From NCBI GenBank assembly GCA_958427375.1, contig CAUABY010000135.1, positions 1 to 6,088 of the forward strand: 6,088 nt of DNA, read 5' to 3'. The first letter of the stretch is position 1; each line of letters starts with the position of its first letter. This DNA comes from an uncultured Eubacteriales bacterium. GTDB taxonomy: Bacteria; Bacillota; Clostridia; Oscillospirales; Oscillospiraceae. A model generated the notes under the pieces. That model had not been told where the DNA came from. It saw only the letters and a list, made by a program, of their open reading frames with translations, and ran no database searches. The position numbers and the translations under genes were made by a program. Shown here in pieces: positions 1 through 5,493 of the stretch.

Positions 1-148
1 CAAGGGCGTACACGGCAAGGAGACCACCCCCTTCCTGCTGGCAAAGGTCGTCGAACTCACCGGCGGCGACAGCCTTGAGAGCAATATACAGCTCGTGCTC
101 AACAACGCGCGTGTAGCGGCAAAAACCGCCGCCGAGCTTGCAAAGTGA
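1..148 (+). CDS. psuG: Pseudouridine-5'-phosphate glycosidase, C-terminal end (5' partial)
   Basis: The reading frame enters at base 2 and stops at TGA 146-148, giving 48 residues. The tail carries the pattern GKETTPFLLAKVVELTGG, then SLESNIQLVLNNARVAA, which matches the conserved C-terminus of the PsuG/IndA family (TPFLL, ELTGG, SL..NI.L..NNA). In characterised members this cytoplasmic enzyme reversibly splits pseudouridine 5'-phosphate into uracil and ribose 5-phosphate, usually next to the kinase PsuK. The family is about 300 residues long, so most of the gene lies upstream of the window. A strong terminator 25 bases after the stop separates it from the polysaccharide genes, so it is a metabolic neighbour rather than part of that pathway. 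The call rests on remembered motifs in a short stretch. Confidence 0.82.
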   Translation, partial: KGVHGKETTPFLLAKVVELTGGDSLESNIQLVLNNARVAAKTAAELAK

Positions 149-172
149 GCGGCGCGCTTAAGTTAAACAATC

Positions 173-219
173 GTTTTTGCCTGGTCTCATCCATTTTGAG
201 ACCGGGCAAAAACTTTTTT
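173..219 (+). terminator. Intrinsic (Rho-independent) terminator after psuG
   Basis: The left arm 173-189 and right arm 197-213 pair over 17 consecutive positions, with one G-U pair (182/204) and a 7-base loop (190-196). Six T residues follow directly (214-219). The stem is unusually long and begins with an A/T-rich base, as in typical Firmicute terminators. It ends the psuG transcript and insulates it from the promoter that starts 16 bases downstream. Confidence 0.93.
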
Positions 220-234
220 CACAGCGCTTTTGTG

Positions 235-263
235 TTGAAAAGCGGAACATGAAGATGTATAAT
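235..263 (+). promoter_or_regulatory. Sigma-A type promoter for the polysaccharide operon
   Basis: The -35 box TTGAAA (235-240, 5 of 6 consensus) is separated by exactly 17 bases from a perfect -10 box TATAAT (258-263). Transcription would start near 270, giving a leader of about 30 bases before the ATG at 301. It lies just after the psuG terminator, as expected for the start of a new unit. The glycosyltransferase start is supported by AAGGAG at 288-293, seven bases before the ATG. No other promoter of this quality was seen in the window. Confidence 0.85.
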
Positions 264-267
264 ACAT
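255..267. promoter_or_regulatory. 13-bp perfect palindrome centred on the -10 box (possible operator)
   Basis: ATGTAT (255-260), a central A (261) and ATACAT (262-267) form a perfect odd-length palindrome that encloses the -10 hexamer. A dimeric repressor bound here would block RNA polymerase. TATAAT-like sequences are partly self-complementary, which makes such palindromes likelier by chance, and no regulator gene is visible, so this is only a candidate. Confidence 0.3.
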
Positions 268-300
268 TGATAAACTATGTGAATTTCAAGGAGCCGGGTT

Positions 301-1290
301 ATGGCCGAAAGATTTAAAGTGTCCGTACTGTGTACGGCATTCAACCATGAAAACTATATCCGCGCCGCGCTCGACGGCTTTGTCAGCCAGCGCACGGATT
401 TTCCCTTTGAAGTGCTTGTGAACGACGACTGCTCAACCGACGGCACGGCGGAGATTATCCGCGAATATGCCGCGAAATACCCGGACATCATCCGCCCCTT
501 TTATCAGGAGAAGAACCTCTACTCGCAGGGCGGCATGACGCATCTTTTCGCAACGGTGTTTTATCCCAACGCGCGCGGAGAGTACATGGCGCTCTGCGAG
601 GGGGACGACTACTGGTCAGATTCGGAGAAATTGCAGCGGCAGGTGGACTTCCTTGACGCTTACCCGGACTATACCGCCTGTGTTCACAACACGCTGCTGC
701 ACTACTGCGACGGCACCCAGCCCGACGCGCCGCTGCTGCCGGAGGGCATAGGCGAGCGGGATGTGGACTTTTTCACCATCATCCGCGGCACCTCGGAGAG
801 CTTTCACACAAGCTCCATTTTAGCCCGGCGCGAGTACATTGAAAATCCGCCGGACTTCCACTACACCGCCGCCGCGCACGGCTTCACCGACTATGCCATT
901 GACCTCTGGCTGAGCATGAACGGGAAAATCCGCTTTTTAGACCGCGTGATGTCCGTATACCGCATCGGCAGCAACCCCGCCGCGTGGAGCGCCAAGCTCG
1001 GCGCGCAGTACGCCCGGCTCAAGGAATTCATCGTCGGCGAGCTTGCCATGATGGAAAAGCTCCTGCCGCATCTTGATGAGGAGCAGGCGGACGCCGCGCG
1101 GCACGTGATGCTTGAGCGCGGCTACGAGCTGAAATACATCGAGGGCAGGGTGGACGAGCTTGTTAAGCCGCCCTATGATGAAATCTACCGCACTAAGCCC
1201 TTTAAATACCGCCTTTTCACCACGCTCAAACGCGCTTTCCCAGCCCTGCACCGGCTCTACCGCAAGAGGCAGGGTTATGAGGACTATTAA
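301..1290 (+). CDS. Family 2 glycosyltransferase (GT-A fold), cytoplasmic
   Basis: The protein has 329 residues. The N-terminus VSVLCTAFNHENYI (about 7-20) is the first beta strand and sugar-nucleotide binding loop of GT2 enzymes. NDDCSTDGT (41-49) is the conserved nucleotide-binding acidic motif, and CEGDDYW (99-105) is the metal-binding DxD-equivalent followed by the usual S/T-D-x-x-KLQ-x-QVDFL segment. FHTSSILAR (168-176) and the acidic TDYAIDLWL region (196-204) fit the acceptor and catalytic part. No membrane segment is visible. The C-terminal 30 residues are strongly basic and could lie on the membrane surface near a lipid-linked acceptor. Such enzymes move a sugar from a nucleotide donor to a growing repeat unit; donor and acceptor cannot be predicted. 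It is the first gene of the operon, with AAGGAG seven bases before the ATG, and is followed 70 bases later by the flippase gene, as in capsule or O-antigen loci. Confidence 0.93.
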   Translation: MAERFKVSVLCTAFNHENYIRAALDGFVSQRTDFPFEVLVNDDCSTDGTAEIIREYAAKYPDIIRPFYQEKNLYSQGGMTHLFATVFYPNARGEYMALCEGDDYWSDSEKLQRQVDFLDAYPDYTACVHNTLLHYCDGTQPDAPLLPEGIGERDVDFFTIIRGTSESFHTSSILARREYIENPPDFHYTAAAHGFTDYAIDLWLSMNGKIRFLDRVMSVYRIGSNPAAWSAKLGAQYARLKEFIVGELAMMEKLLPHLDEEQADAARHVMLERGYELKYIEGRVDELVKPPYDEIYRTKPFKYRLFTTLKRAFPALHRLYRKRQGYEDY

Positions 1291-1308
1291 TTGGACAGAC
1301 CACGCCGC

Positions 1309-1333
1309 GCGGCAGGCGCTCTGCCACTGCCGC
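1309..1333 (+). other. GC-rich hairpin in the gap between glycosyltransferase and flippase
   Basis: GCGGCAG (1309-1315) can pair with CTGCCGC (1327-1333) over 7 bp with an 11-base loop. A competing shorter hairpin pairs GGCAG (1311-1315) with CTGCC (1321-1325). The following bases are TTATAATAAAA rather than a T-run, so it is not a convincing intrinsic terminator. It may stabilise or partition the polycistronic mRNA. Confidence 0.35.
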
Positions 1334-1360
1334 TTATAATAAAACCGCTTTGGAGAACCC

Positions 1361-2815
1361 ATGGATAATAAGCAAAAAGTAGTTTATAACCTGATATGGC
1401 GTTTTATGGAGCGCTTCGGCTCACAGCTGGTGTCCTTTGTAGTGCAGATTGTGCTGGCGCGCATGCTCGCGCCGAGCGTTTTCGGCACCGTGGCCAAGGT
1501 CACTATCATCACCAGCATACTGCTCGTCTTTGTTGACAGCGGCATGGCCAACTCGCTCATCCAGAAAAAAGACCCGGACGACCTTGACTTCTCATCGGTG
1601 TTCTTCTTCAACTTGGCCTTCTGTCTTGTTCTCTATGCCGGGCTTTTCGCCGCCGCGCCCGCCATCGCGCGCTTTTATAAGGACGCGCAGCTCGCCGCCA
1701 TCATCCGCGTGCTGGGACTTACGGTCGTCGTCGCGGGCGTGAAAAATGTTCAGCAGGCTTATGTATCAAAGACTTTGCAGTTTAAGCGCTTCTTCTTCGC
1801 CACCCTCGGCGGCACTCTTTTGAGCGCCGTGGTCGGCATCGCCATGGTGTACGCGGGCTTCGGCGTGTGGGCGATAGTCGCCCAGCAGCTGACCAATGTC
1901 ACGGTGAACACCGGCATACTCTGGCTCACCGTCGGCTGGAAGCCCAAGTGGATGTTTTCCTTTGCCAGACTAAAGGGGCTTTTGTCATACGGCTGGAAGC
2001 TGCTTGTCTCCGGGCTTTTGGACACCGTGTACAACAAGCTGCGCGAGATACTGATAGCCGTTTTCTATACGGACGCCGACCTCGCCTTTTATAACCGCGG
2101 CATGACTTACCCGAATCTCCTCGTTGAGAATATAAACGCCTCCATTGACAGCGTGCTGTTGCCTGTGCTCTCCGCCGAGCAGGAGCACAAGGAGCAGGTC
2201 AGAAACATGACGCGCCGCGCAATTCGCGTCAGCACCTATGTGATGATGCCGCTGATGATGGGGCTTGCGGTCTGCGCGGAGCCGCTCATTCGCCTGCTGC
2301 TGACCGAAAAGTGGCTGCCATGTGTGCCGTATATGCGTATCTTCTGCTTCAGCTATGCTTTCTACCCCCTGCACACGGCAAATCTCAACGCCATCAAGGC
2401 CATGGGCAGAAGCGATTTGTTCCTCAAGCTTGAGATAATCAAAAAAGTAATCGGCGTGGCGGTGCTCGCCATAACCCTGCCATACGGCGTTTACGCTATG
2501 GCGCTGAGCCTGCTGTTTACAAGTGTGCTCTCACAGCTCATAAACTCGTGGCCGAACGCAAAGCTCCTCAGCTACTCGTACGCAAAGCAGCTCAAGGACA
2601 TGCTCCCGGCAATACTGCTATCGGTCGTGATGGGGCTTGCGGTGTATCCCGTCACCCTGCTCGGCTGGAGCGACTGGCTGACCCTGCCGGTGCAGGTGAT
2701 TTTGGGTGCCGTGGTCTACATTGCCGGCTCTGTATTCTTTAAGCTCGACAGCTTCAATTACCTGCTCTCCATCCTCAAAAAATTCGCCCGCCGCGGCGAG
2801 GCGAACGCACAGTAA
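1361..2815 (+). CDS. Polysaccharide flippase, Wzx/WzxC-like (MOP superfamily membrane exporter)
   Basis: The protein has 484 residues and is almost entirely hydrophobic segments separated by short basic loops; about 12-14 membrane helices can be placed by eye. The N-terminal region with LARMLAPSVFGTVA (32-45), FVDSGMANSLIQ (57-68), FGVWAIVAQQL (167-177) and the central SIDSVLLPVLSAEQ (261-274) is characteristic of the lipopolysaccharide biosynthesis flippase group (COG2244, WzxC/TuaB-like). LTEKWLP (314-320) after helix 8 and the C-terminal set of helices (about 360-460) fit the second half. Members flip undecaprenyl-linked saccharides to the outer face of the membrane. The start is supported by GGAG (1352-1355) five bases before the ATG. 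The length is normal for the family. Its position between a glycosyltransferase and sugar-modifying genes indicates a surface polysaccharide locus. Which glycan it carries is unknown. Confidence 0.93.
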   Translation: MDNKQKVVYNLIWRFMERFGSQLVSFVVQIVLARMLAPSVFGTVAKVTIITSILLVFVDSGMANSLIQKKDPDDLDFSSVFFFNLAFCLVLYAGLFAAAPAIARFYKDAQLAAIIRVLGLTVVVAGVKNVQQAYVSKTLQFKRFFFATLGGTLLSAVVGIAMVYAGFGVWAIVAQQLTNVTVNTGILWLTVGWKPKWMFSFARLKGLLSYGWKLLVSGLLDTVYNKLREILIAVFYTDADLAFYNRGMTYPNLLVENINASIDSVLLPVLSAEQEHKEQVRNMTRRAIRVSTYVMMPLMMGLAVCAEPLIRLLLTEKWLPCVPYMRIFCFSYAFYPLHTANLNAIKAMGRSDLFLKLEIIKKVIGVAVLAITLPYGVYAMALSLLFTSVLSQLINSWPNAKLLSYSYAKQLKDMLPAILLSVVMGLAVYPVTLLGWSDWLTLPVQVILGAVVYIAGSVFFKLDSFNYLLSILKKFARRGEANAQ

Positions 2816-2820
2816 ACGCC

Positions 2821-2841
2821 CGCTGACAGAGGTTATCAGCG
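2821..2841 (+). other. Small hairpin presenting a GAGG ribosome-binding-like motif in its loop
   Basis: CGCTGA (2821-2826) pairs perfectly with TCAGCG (2836-2841), leaving a 9-base loop that contains AGAGG (2828-2832). The 3' arm overlaps the first base of the possible GTG-started leader ORF. There is no downstream T-run, so it is not a terminator for the flippase gene. It is six base pairs long and could be chance. Confidence 0.35.
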
Positions 2842-2888
2842 TGAAAATCACACTGAATTTATATAAACGGCGTGTCGCTCGCCGCTGA
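2841..2888 (+). CDS. Possible 15-codon Arg-rich leader peptide (uORF)
   Basis: From GTG at 2841 the frame reads MKITLNLYKRRVARR and stops at TGA 2886-2888. GAGG (2829-2832) sits eight bases upstream, a normal Shine-Dalgarno distance. Four of its last six residues are Arg. The last codons form the 5' strand of the hairpin at 2868-2912, and the stop codon is in the apical loop, so a ribosome translating to the end would melt that hairpin. This is the geometry of a leader-peptide attenuator, but the ORF is very short, uses GTG, and has no comparative support here. It may simply be non-coding leader sequence. Confidence 0.22.
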   Translation: MKITLNLYKRRVARR

Positions 2889-2912
2889 AAGCGGCAACCG
2901 CGACACATGCCG
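2868..2912 (+). promoter_or_regulatory. Two-tier stem-loop in the leader of the ATP-grasp/HAD gene
   Basis: Three nested helices can be drawn. CGGC (2868-2871) pairs with GCCG (2909-2912), GTGTCGC (2872-2878) with GCGACAC (2900-2906), and GCCGC (2881-2885) with GCGGC (2891-2895) closing a TGAAA loop. A 2-base bulge and a 2/4 internal loop separate the helices, for 16 pairs in all. No T-run follows, so it is not an intrinsic terminator. An in-frame upstream ATG at 2907 falls in the bulge of this stem and has no ribosome binding site. The element is structured leader RNA or a palindromic repeat. Confidence 0.5.
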
Positions 2913-2915
2913 AAT

Positions 2916-2983
2916 AATCTCCATCCTGCCGTGCTTGGAGATTGCTATTACTGCACTGCCAGATATGTGGCAGAATGGAGATT
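2916..2983 (+). promoter_or_regulatory. Candidate bistable RNA switch sequestering the Shine-Dalgarno site
   Basis: Segments occur in the order a-b-a'-b-b'-a'. a is AATCTCCA (2916-2923), b is CTGCC (2926-2930 and 2956-2960), a' is TGGAGATT (2936-2943 and 2976-2983) and b' is GGCAG (2969-2973). In fold 1, a pairs with the first a' (8 bp) and CTGCCA (2956-2961) with TGGCAG (2968-2973, 6 bp), leaving GGAG 2977-2980 free. In fold 2, 2916-2930 pairs with 2969-2983 over 14 of 15 positions (only 2925/2974 mismatched), burying that GGAG. Both folds have 14 pairs. The arrangement resembles a translational riboswitch or thermosensor expression platform. No known riboswitch class was recognised, and the pairing was drawn by hand without energy calculation. 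Confidence 0.45.
2977..2980 (+). promoter_or_regulatory. Ribosome binding site fixing the ATP-grasp/HAD start at 2988
   Basis: GGAG lies seven bases before the ATG at 2988. The longer in-frame start at 2907 has no Shine-Dalgarno motif upstream and lies in a stable hairpin, and the 27 residues it would add do not look like the start of an ATP-grasp protein. The site itself is inside the candidate switch helix. Confidence 0.8.
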
Positions 2984-2987
2984 AAAA

Positions 2988-4274
2988 ATGCAAGAAGTAA
3001 AAAATATTCTCGTCTTTCCCGCGGGCACGGAGATTGCGCTTGAGATACACGACGCGCTGAAATTCAGCAAGTTTGTCAGGCTCTTCGGCGCGACGAGCGT
3101 TCCCTGCCATGCGGAGTTCGTGTTTGAAAACTGCGCGGTCGGCCTGCCCTTTGTCGACGACGATGGGCTTATTGAGAGCCTGAACGAGCTTGTCGACAAG
3201 TGGCACATCGACTATATCTACCCCGCGCACGACAGCGCCCTGCTGCGCCTGACCGAGGAGCGGGACAGGCTTCGCGCCGCGGTGGTCACCTCGGCACGCG
3301 AGACAGTGGAAATCTGCCGCTCCAAGAACAAGACCTATGACTTTTTCGCGGGTGCGCCCTATCTGCCTGCAAGCTACCCGGACGCGGAGAGCGTGCCGGA
3401 ATACCCGGTGTTCATAAAGCCCTCGGTGGGTCAGGGCGCTGTCGGCGCGCGGCGGATTGACAGCAGGGAGCAGCTTTTGGAGGCACTTTCTGACGGCGTT
3501 GAGTACGCGGTGTGCGAGTATCTGCCGGGGGAGGAGTTCACGGTAGACTGCTTCACCGACCGGCACGGCGCACTGCGCTATGTGGGGCCGCGCTCCCGCG
3601 CGAGAATCCGCGCGGGAATATCCGTGCGCTCTGAGCCTTTTGCGCCGGACGCGGGCGTGATGGCTATTGCCGAGGACATCAACCGCCGCCTCAGCTTCAA
3701 CGGCGCGTGGTTTTTCCAGCTTAAAAAGAACGCGGCGGGGGAGTACCGCCTGATGGAGATAGCCCCGCGCATCGCGGGCGCGATGTGCGTGTCGCGCAAT
3801 CTCGGCGTGAACATGCCGCTTTTGACGCTGTATAATAATTGGGGCTGTGATGTGGACATTATAAATAATGCCAACGCCGAGCTTTTAGACCGCGCGTTCA
3901 TAAACCGCTTCAAGACCGATATAGAGTATGACAGCGTCTATGTCGACTTTGACGACACTATTTATCTGCGCGGCAATACCAACGCAATTTTGATGATGTT
4001 TCTTTACCAGGCGCGAGGCAAGGGCAAGCGCATAGTGCTCTTGACAAAGCACGCCGATGAGCTCGCCGCGAGCTTGGATAAATACGCGGTATCACCCAAG
4101 CTTTTTGACGAGATTATACATATTGCGCCCTGCGGCGACAAGGCTCGCTATGTCACCGTGAACTCAATTTTCATCGACGACTCCTTTGCCGAGCGCAAAA
4201 GGGTACACGAAGTCTGCGGTGTGCCGGTTTTCGATTTGGACATGGTTGAGAGCCTTTTGGATTGGCGTGCGTAA
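2988..4274 (+). CDS. ATP-grasp ligase fused to a C-terminal HAD-type hydrolase domain
   Basis: Starting at 2988 the protein has 428 residues. It begins with KNILVFPAGTEIALEI, a nucleotide-fold pre-ATP-grasp domain (about 4-100) like that of CarB-type ligases. The ATP-grasp core follows: PVFIKPSVGQGAVGA (140-154) is the ATP-binding beta hairpin and glycine loop, CEYLPGEEFTVDCF (176-189) is the hinge and next core strand, and FFQLKKN...YRLMEIAPRIAGA (242-265) is the metal-binding strand, with Ala where many relatives have Asn (E-x-N-P-R). From about 315 a HAD-like domain starts: motif I DFDDT (320-324), motif II LLT (351-353), the motif III lysine in GDK (385), and motif IV FIDDS (395-399), so all four catalytic signatures are present. 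ATP-grasp enzymes join a carboxylate to an amine or similar nucleophile through an acyl-phosphate; HAD domains usually remove phosphate. The setting suggests cytoplasmic modification of a sugar or lipid-linked precursor, but the substrate is unknown. Confidence 0.87.
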   Translation: MQEVKNILVFPAGTEIALEIHDALKFSKFVRLFGATSVPCHAEFVFENCAVGLPFVDDDGLIESLNELVDKWHIDYIYPAHDSALLRLTEERDRLRAAVVTSARETVEICRSKNKTYDFFAGAPYLPASYPDAESVPEYPVFIKPSVGQGAVGARRIDSREQLLEALSDGVEYAVCEYLPGEEFTVDCFTDRHGALRYVGPRSRARIRAGISVRSEPFAPDAGVMAIAEDINRRLSFNGAWFFQLKKNAAGEYRLMEIAPRIAGAMCVSRNLGVNMPLLTLYNNWGCDVDIINNANAELLDRAFINRFKTDIEYDSVYVDFDDTIYLRGNTNAILMMFLYQARGKGKRIVLLTKHADELAASLDKYAVSPKLFDEIIHIAPCGDKARYVTVNSIFIDDSFAERKRVHEVCGVPVFDLDMVESLLDWRA

Positions 4275-4286
4275 ATAAATTGTTAT

Positions 4287-4300
4287 GCAGCTTCGGCTGC
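4287..4300 (+). other. UUCG tetraloop hairpin between ATP-grasp/HAD and aminotransferase genes
   Basis: GCAGC (4287-4291) and GCTGC (4296-4300) enclose TTCG, forming the exceptionally stable C(UUCG)G tetraloop. No T-run follows; instead the sequence runs into the AGGAGG ribosome binding site ten bases later. It is more likely an mRNA stability or ribosome-access element than a terminator. An alternative in-frame ATG at 4285 overlaps this stem and is not the likely start. Confidence 0.55.
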
Positions 4301-4310
4301 CTGGTGGATC

Positions 4311-4316
4311 AGGAGG
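4311..4316 (+). promoter_or_regulatory. Consensus ribosome binding site fixing the aminotransferase start at 4324
   Basis: AGGAGG, followed by T, lies seven bases before ATG 4324 and is the strongest Shine-Dalgarno site in the window. It rules out the ATG at 4285, which lies upstream of it and would add 13 unlikely residues. CCTG (4300-4303) could weakly pair with CAGG (4310-4313), overlapping the site. Confidence 0.9.
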
Positions 4317-4323
4317 TCTATTT

Positions 4324-5424
4324 ATGAACGAAGTTATAAACGTAACACGCTCTTCAATGCCGTCCTTTGAGGAGTACTGCGAGGAGATACGCGATATTTG
4401 GGACAGCCGCTGGCTGACGAATATGGGCGTGAAGCATCAGGCGCTGGAAGCGGCCTTGAAAGACTATCTCAATACGCCGCATGTCACGCTCTTTACCAAC
4501 GGCCACCTCGCTCTGGAAAACATCATCGAGGCCTATGAGCTCAAGGGCGAAATAATCACCACGCCTTTCACCTTCGCGTCTACTACCCACGCGATAGTCC
4601 GCTGTGGCTGCACGCCGGTTTTCTGCGACATCAACCCCGTCGACTACACCATTGACGTAGACAAGATTGAGGCGCTCATCACCGAAAAGACCGTAGCAAT
4701 CATGCCCGTGCATGTGTACGGCAACCTCTGCGATGTGGAGCGCATCGACGGCATTGCCCGCCGTCACGGGCTCAAGGTCATCTATGACGCGGCGCACGCT
4801 TTCGGTGTGACGAAAGACGGCGTGAGCTCGGCAAACTTCGGCGACGCGTCGATGTTCTCTTTCCACGCCACGAAGGTTTTTCACACCATTGAGGGCGGTG
4901 CCATGTGCTATGCCGACCCCGCGCTTGAGCAGCGCTTGAAGGATTTGAAAAACTTCGGCATCCGCGGTCCGGAGTCCACGCCATTTGTCGGCGGCAATGC
5001 CAAGCTCAACGAGTTCAGCGCGGCGATGGGGCTTTGCAACCTGCGCCACCTGGATGATGAGATTGCGAAGCGCCGCGCGGTTGTGGAGCACTATGACAGC
5101 CTCCTGTCCGGCGTGCCCGGACTGAAGCTAAACGCCAAGCAGCCGGGCGTGAAGTCGAATTACGCCTATTACCCAGTGGTGTTTGACGGTTATAAGTACA
5201 GCCGCGAAGAGGTTTTTGAGCGCCTCGCGGCGGAGAACATCATCGCGCGCAAGTACTTCTATCCGCTCACGAACTCTTTTGAGTGCTACAGCGGCCGCCC
5301 CGGCTTTGACCCCGCTGCCACTCCCGTGGCACAGCATATGGCGCGGAGCGTGCTGACCCTGCCTCTCTATGCCGACTTGAGCTTTGCCGACGTGGAGAGA
5401 ATCTGCGGAATTATATTGGGGTGA
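4324..5424 (+). CDS. DegT/DnrJ/EryC1/StrS-family PLP-dependent sugar aminotransferase
   Basis: The 366-residue protein matches the whole family length. MPSFEEYCEEIRDIWDSRWLTNMG (12-35) is the typical N-terminal substrate-loop region. FTNGHLALE (57-65) is the phosphate-binding turn, TTPFTFASTTHAI (79-91) follows it, and MPVHVYGN (127-134) leads to YDAAHAFG (154-161), whose Asp155 should contact the PLP pyridine nitrogen. SFHATK (179-184) supplies the Schiff-base lysine, Lys184, followed by the family GG at 190-191. GGNAKLNEFSAAMG (223-236) is the conserved dimer-interface region. Members transfer an amino group, usually from glutamate, to a keto group of a nucleotide-linked sugar. The N-terminal pattern resembles the 4-keto-6-deoxyhexose group (VioA/FdtB-like), but position and sugar specificity are a guess. 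The partner dehydratase is not in the window. It probably supplies the amino sugar that neighbouring enzymes use. Confidence 0.92.
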   Translation: MNEVINVTRSSMPSFEEYCEEIRDIWDSRWLTNMGVKHQALEAALKDYLNTPHVTLFTNGHLALENIIEAYELKGEIITTPFTFASTTHAIVRCGCTPVFCDINPVDYTIDVDKIEALITEKTVAIMPVHVYGNLCDVERIDGIARRHGLKVIYDAAHAFGVTKDGVSSANFGDASMFSFHATKVFHTIEGGAMCYADPALEQRLKDLKNFGIRGPESTPFVGGNAKLNEFSAAMGLCNLRHLDDEIAKRRAVVEHYDSLLSGVPGLKLNAKQPGVKSNYAYYPVVFDGYKYSREEVFERLAAENIIARKYFYPLTNSFECYSGRPGFDPAATPVAQHMARSVLTLPLYADLSFADVERICGIILG

Positions 5425-5427
5425 ACG

Positions 5428-5442
5428 GGCAGAGTGACTGCC
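5428..5442 (+). other. Short GGCAG/CTGCC hairpin after the aminotransferase gene
   Basis: GGCAG (5428-5432) pairs with CTGCC (5438-5442) over a 5-base loop, four bases after the aminotransferase stop. No T-run follows, so read-through into the next gene is expected. The same 5-base arms recur in other gaps of this operon (1311-1325, and inverted at 2956-2973). Confidence 0.3.
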
Positions 5443-5493
5443 TGCCTTGAGAAAGCCTGAAAAGCAGCAAACACAGCAACGACGAGAGGATAT

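Noticed and set aside
1335..1340. TATAAT before the flippase gene as a -10 box
   Set aside because: The correctly spaced -35 position reads GCAGGC, far from TTGACA, so a promoter cannot be supported.
937..1362. 141-codon open frame on the - strand across the glycosyltransferase end and the gap
   Set aside because: It is antisense to GT2 coding sequence, with no domain and no ribosome binding site. The hydrophobic stretch is a by-product of the reverse frame.
2833..2867. Possible internal promoter with -10-like TATAAA (2862-2867) in the leader
   Set aside because: No acceptable -35 hexamer lies 16-18 bases upstream. The imperfect palindrome at 2837-2855 (CAGCGTG/CACACTG) was also considered as an operator but is weak and short.
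2821..2912. Intrinsic terminator after the flippase gene
   Set aside because: The hairpins here have no following T-run on the + strand, so termination of this type is not supported.
2907..2987. Upstream in-frame ATG that would lengthen the ATP-grasp/HAD protein by 27 residues
   Set aside because: It has no Shine-Dalgarno motif, lies in the bulge of a stable hairpin, and the extra residues do not resemble the family N-terminus. GGAG seven bases before ATG 2988 is a proper site.
2982..3566. 194-codon open frame on the - strand
   Set aside because: It is a shadow of the ATP-grasp coding region with no recognisable motif, and it ends inside the leader region.
3822..3872. TTGACG and TATAAT plus an AT-rich patch inside the ATP-grasp gene as an internal promoter
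   Set aside because: The TTGACG and TATAAT boxes are only three bases apart and no correctly spaced partner exists. The patch encodes an Asn/Ile-rich stretch just before the linker to the HAD domain.
4285..4323. Upstream in-frame ATG for the aminotransferase
   Set aside because: It precedes the AGGAGG site and overlaps the UUCG hairpin. ATG 4324 is spaced seven bases from AGGAGG and gives the normal N-terminus.
4354..5091. 245-codon open frame on the - strand
   Set aside because: It is antisense to the well-supported aminotransferase. Long reverse frames are expected in GC-rich genes, and its translation shows no recognisable domain or ribosome site.
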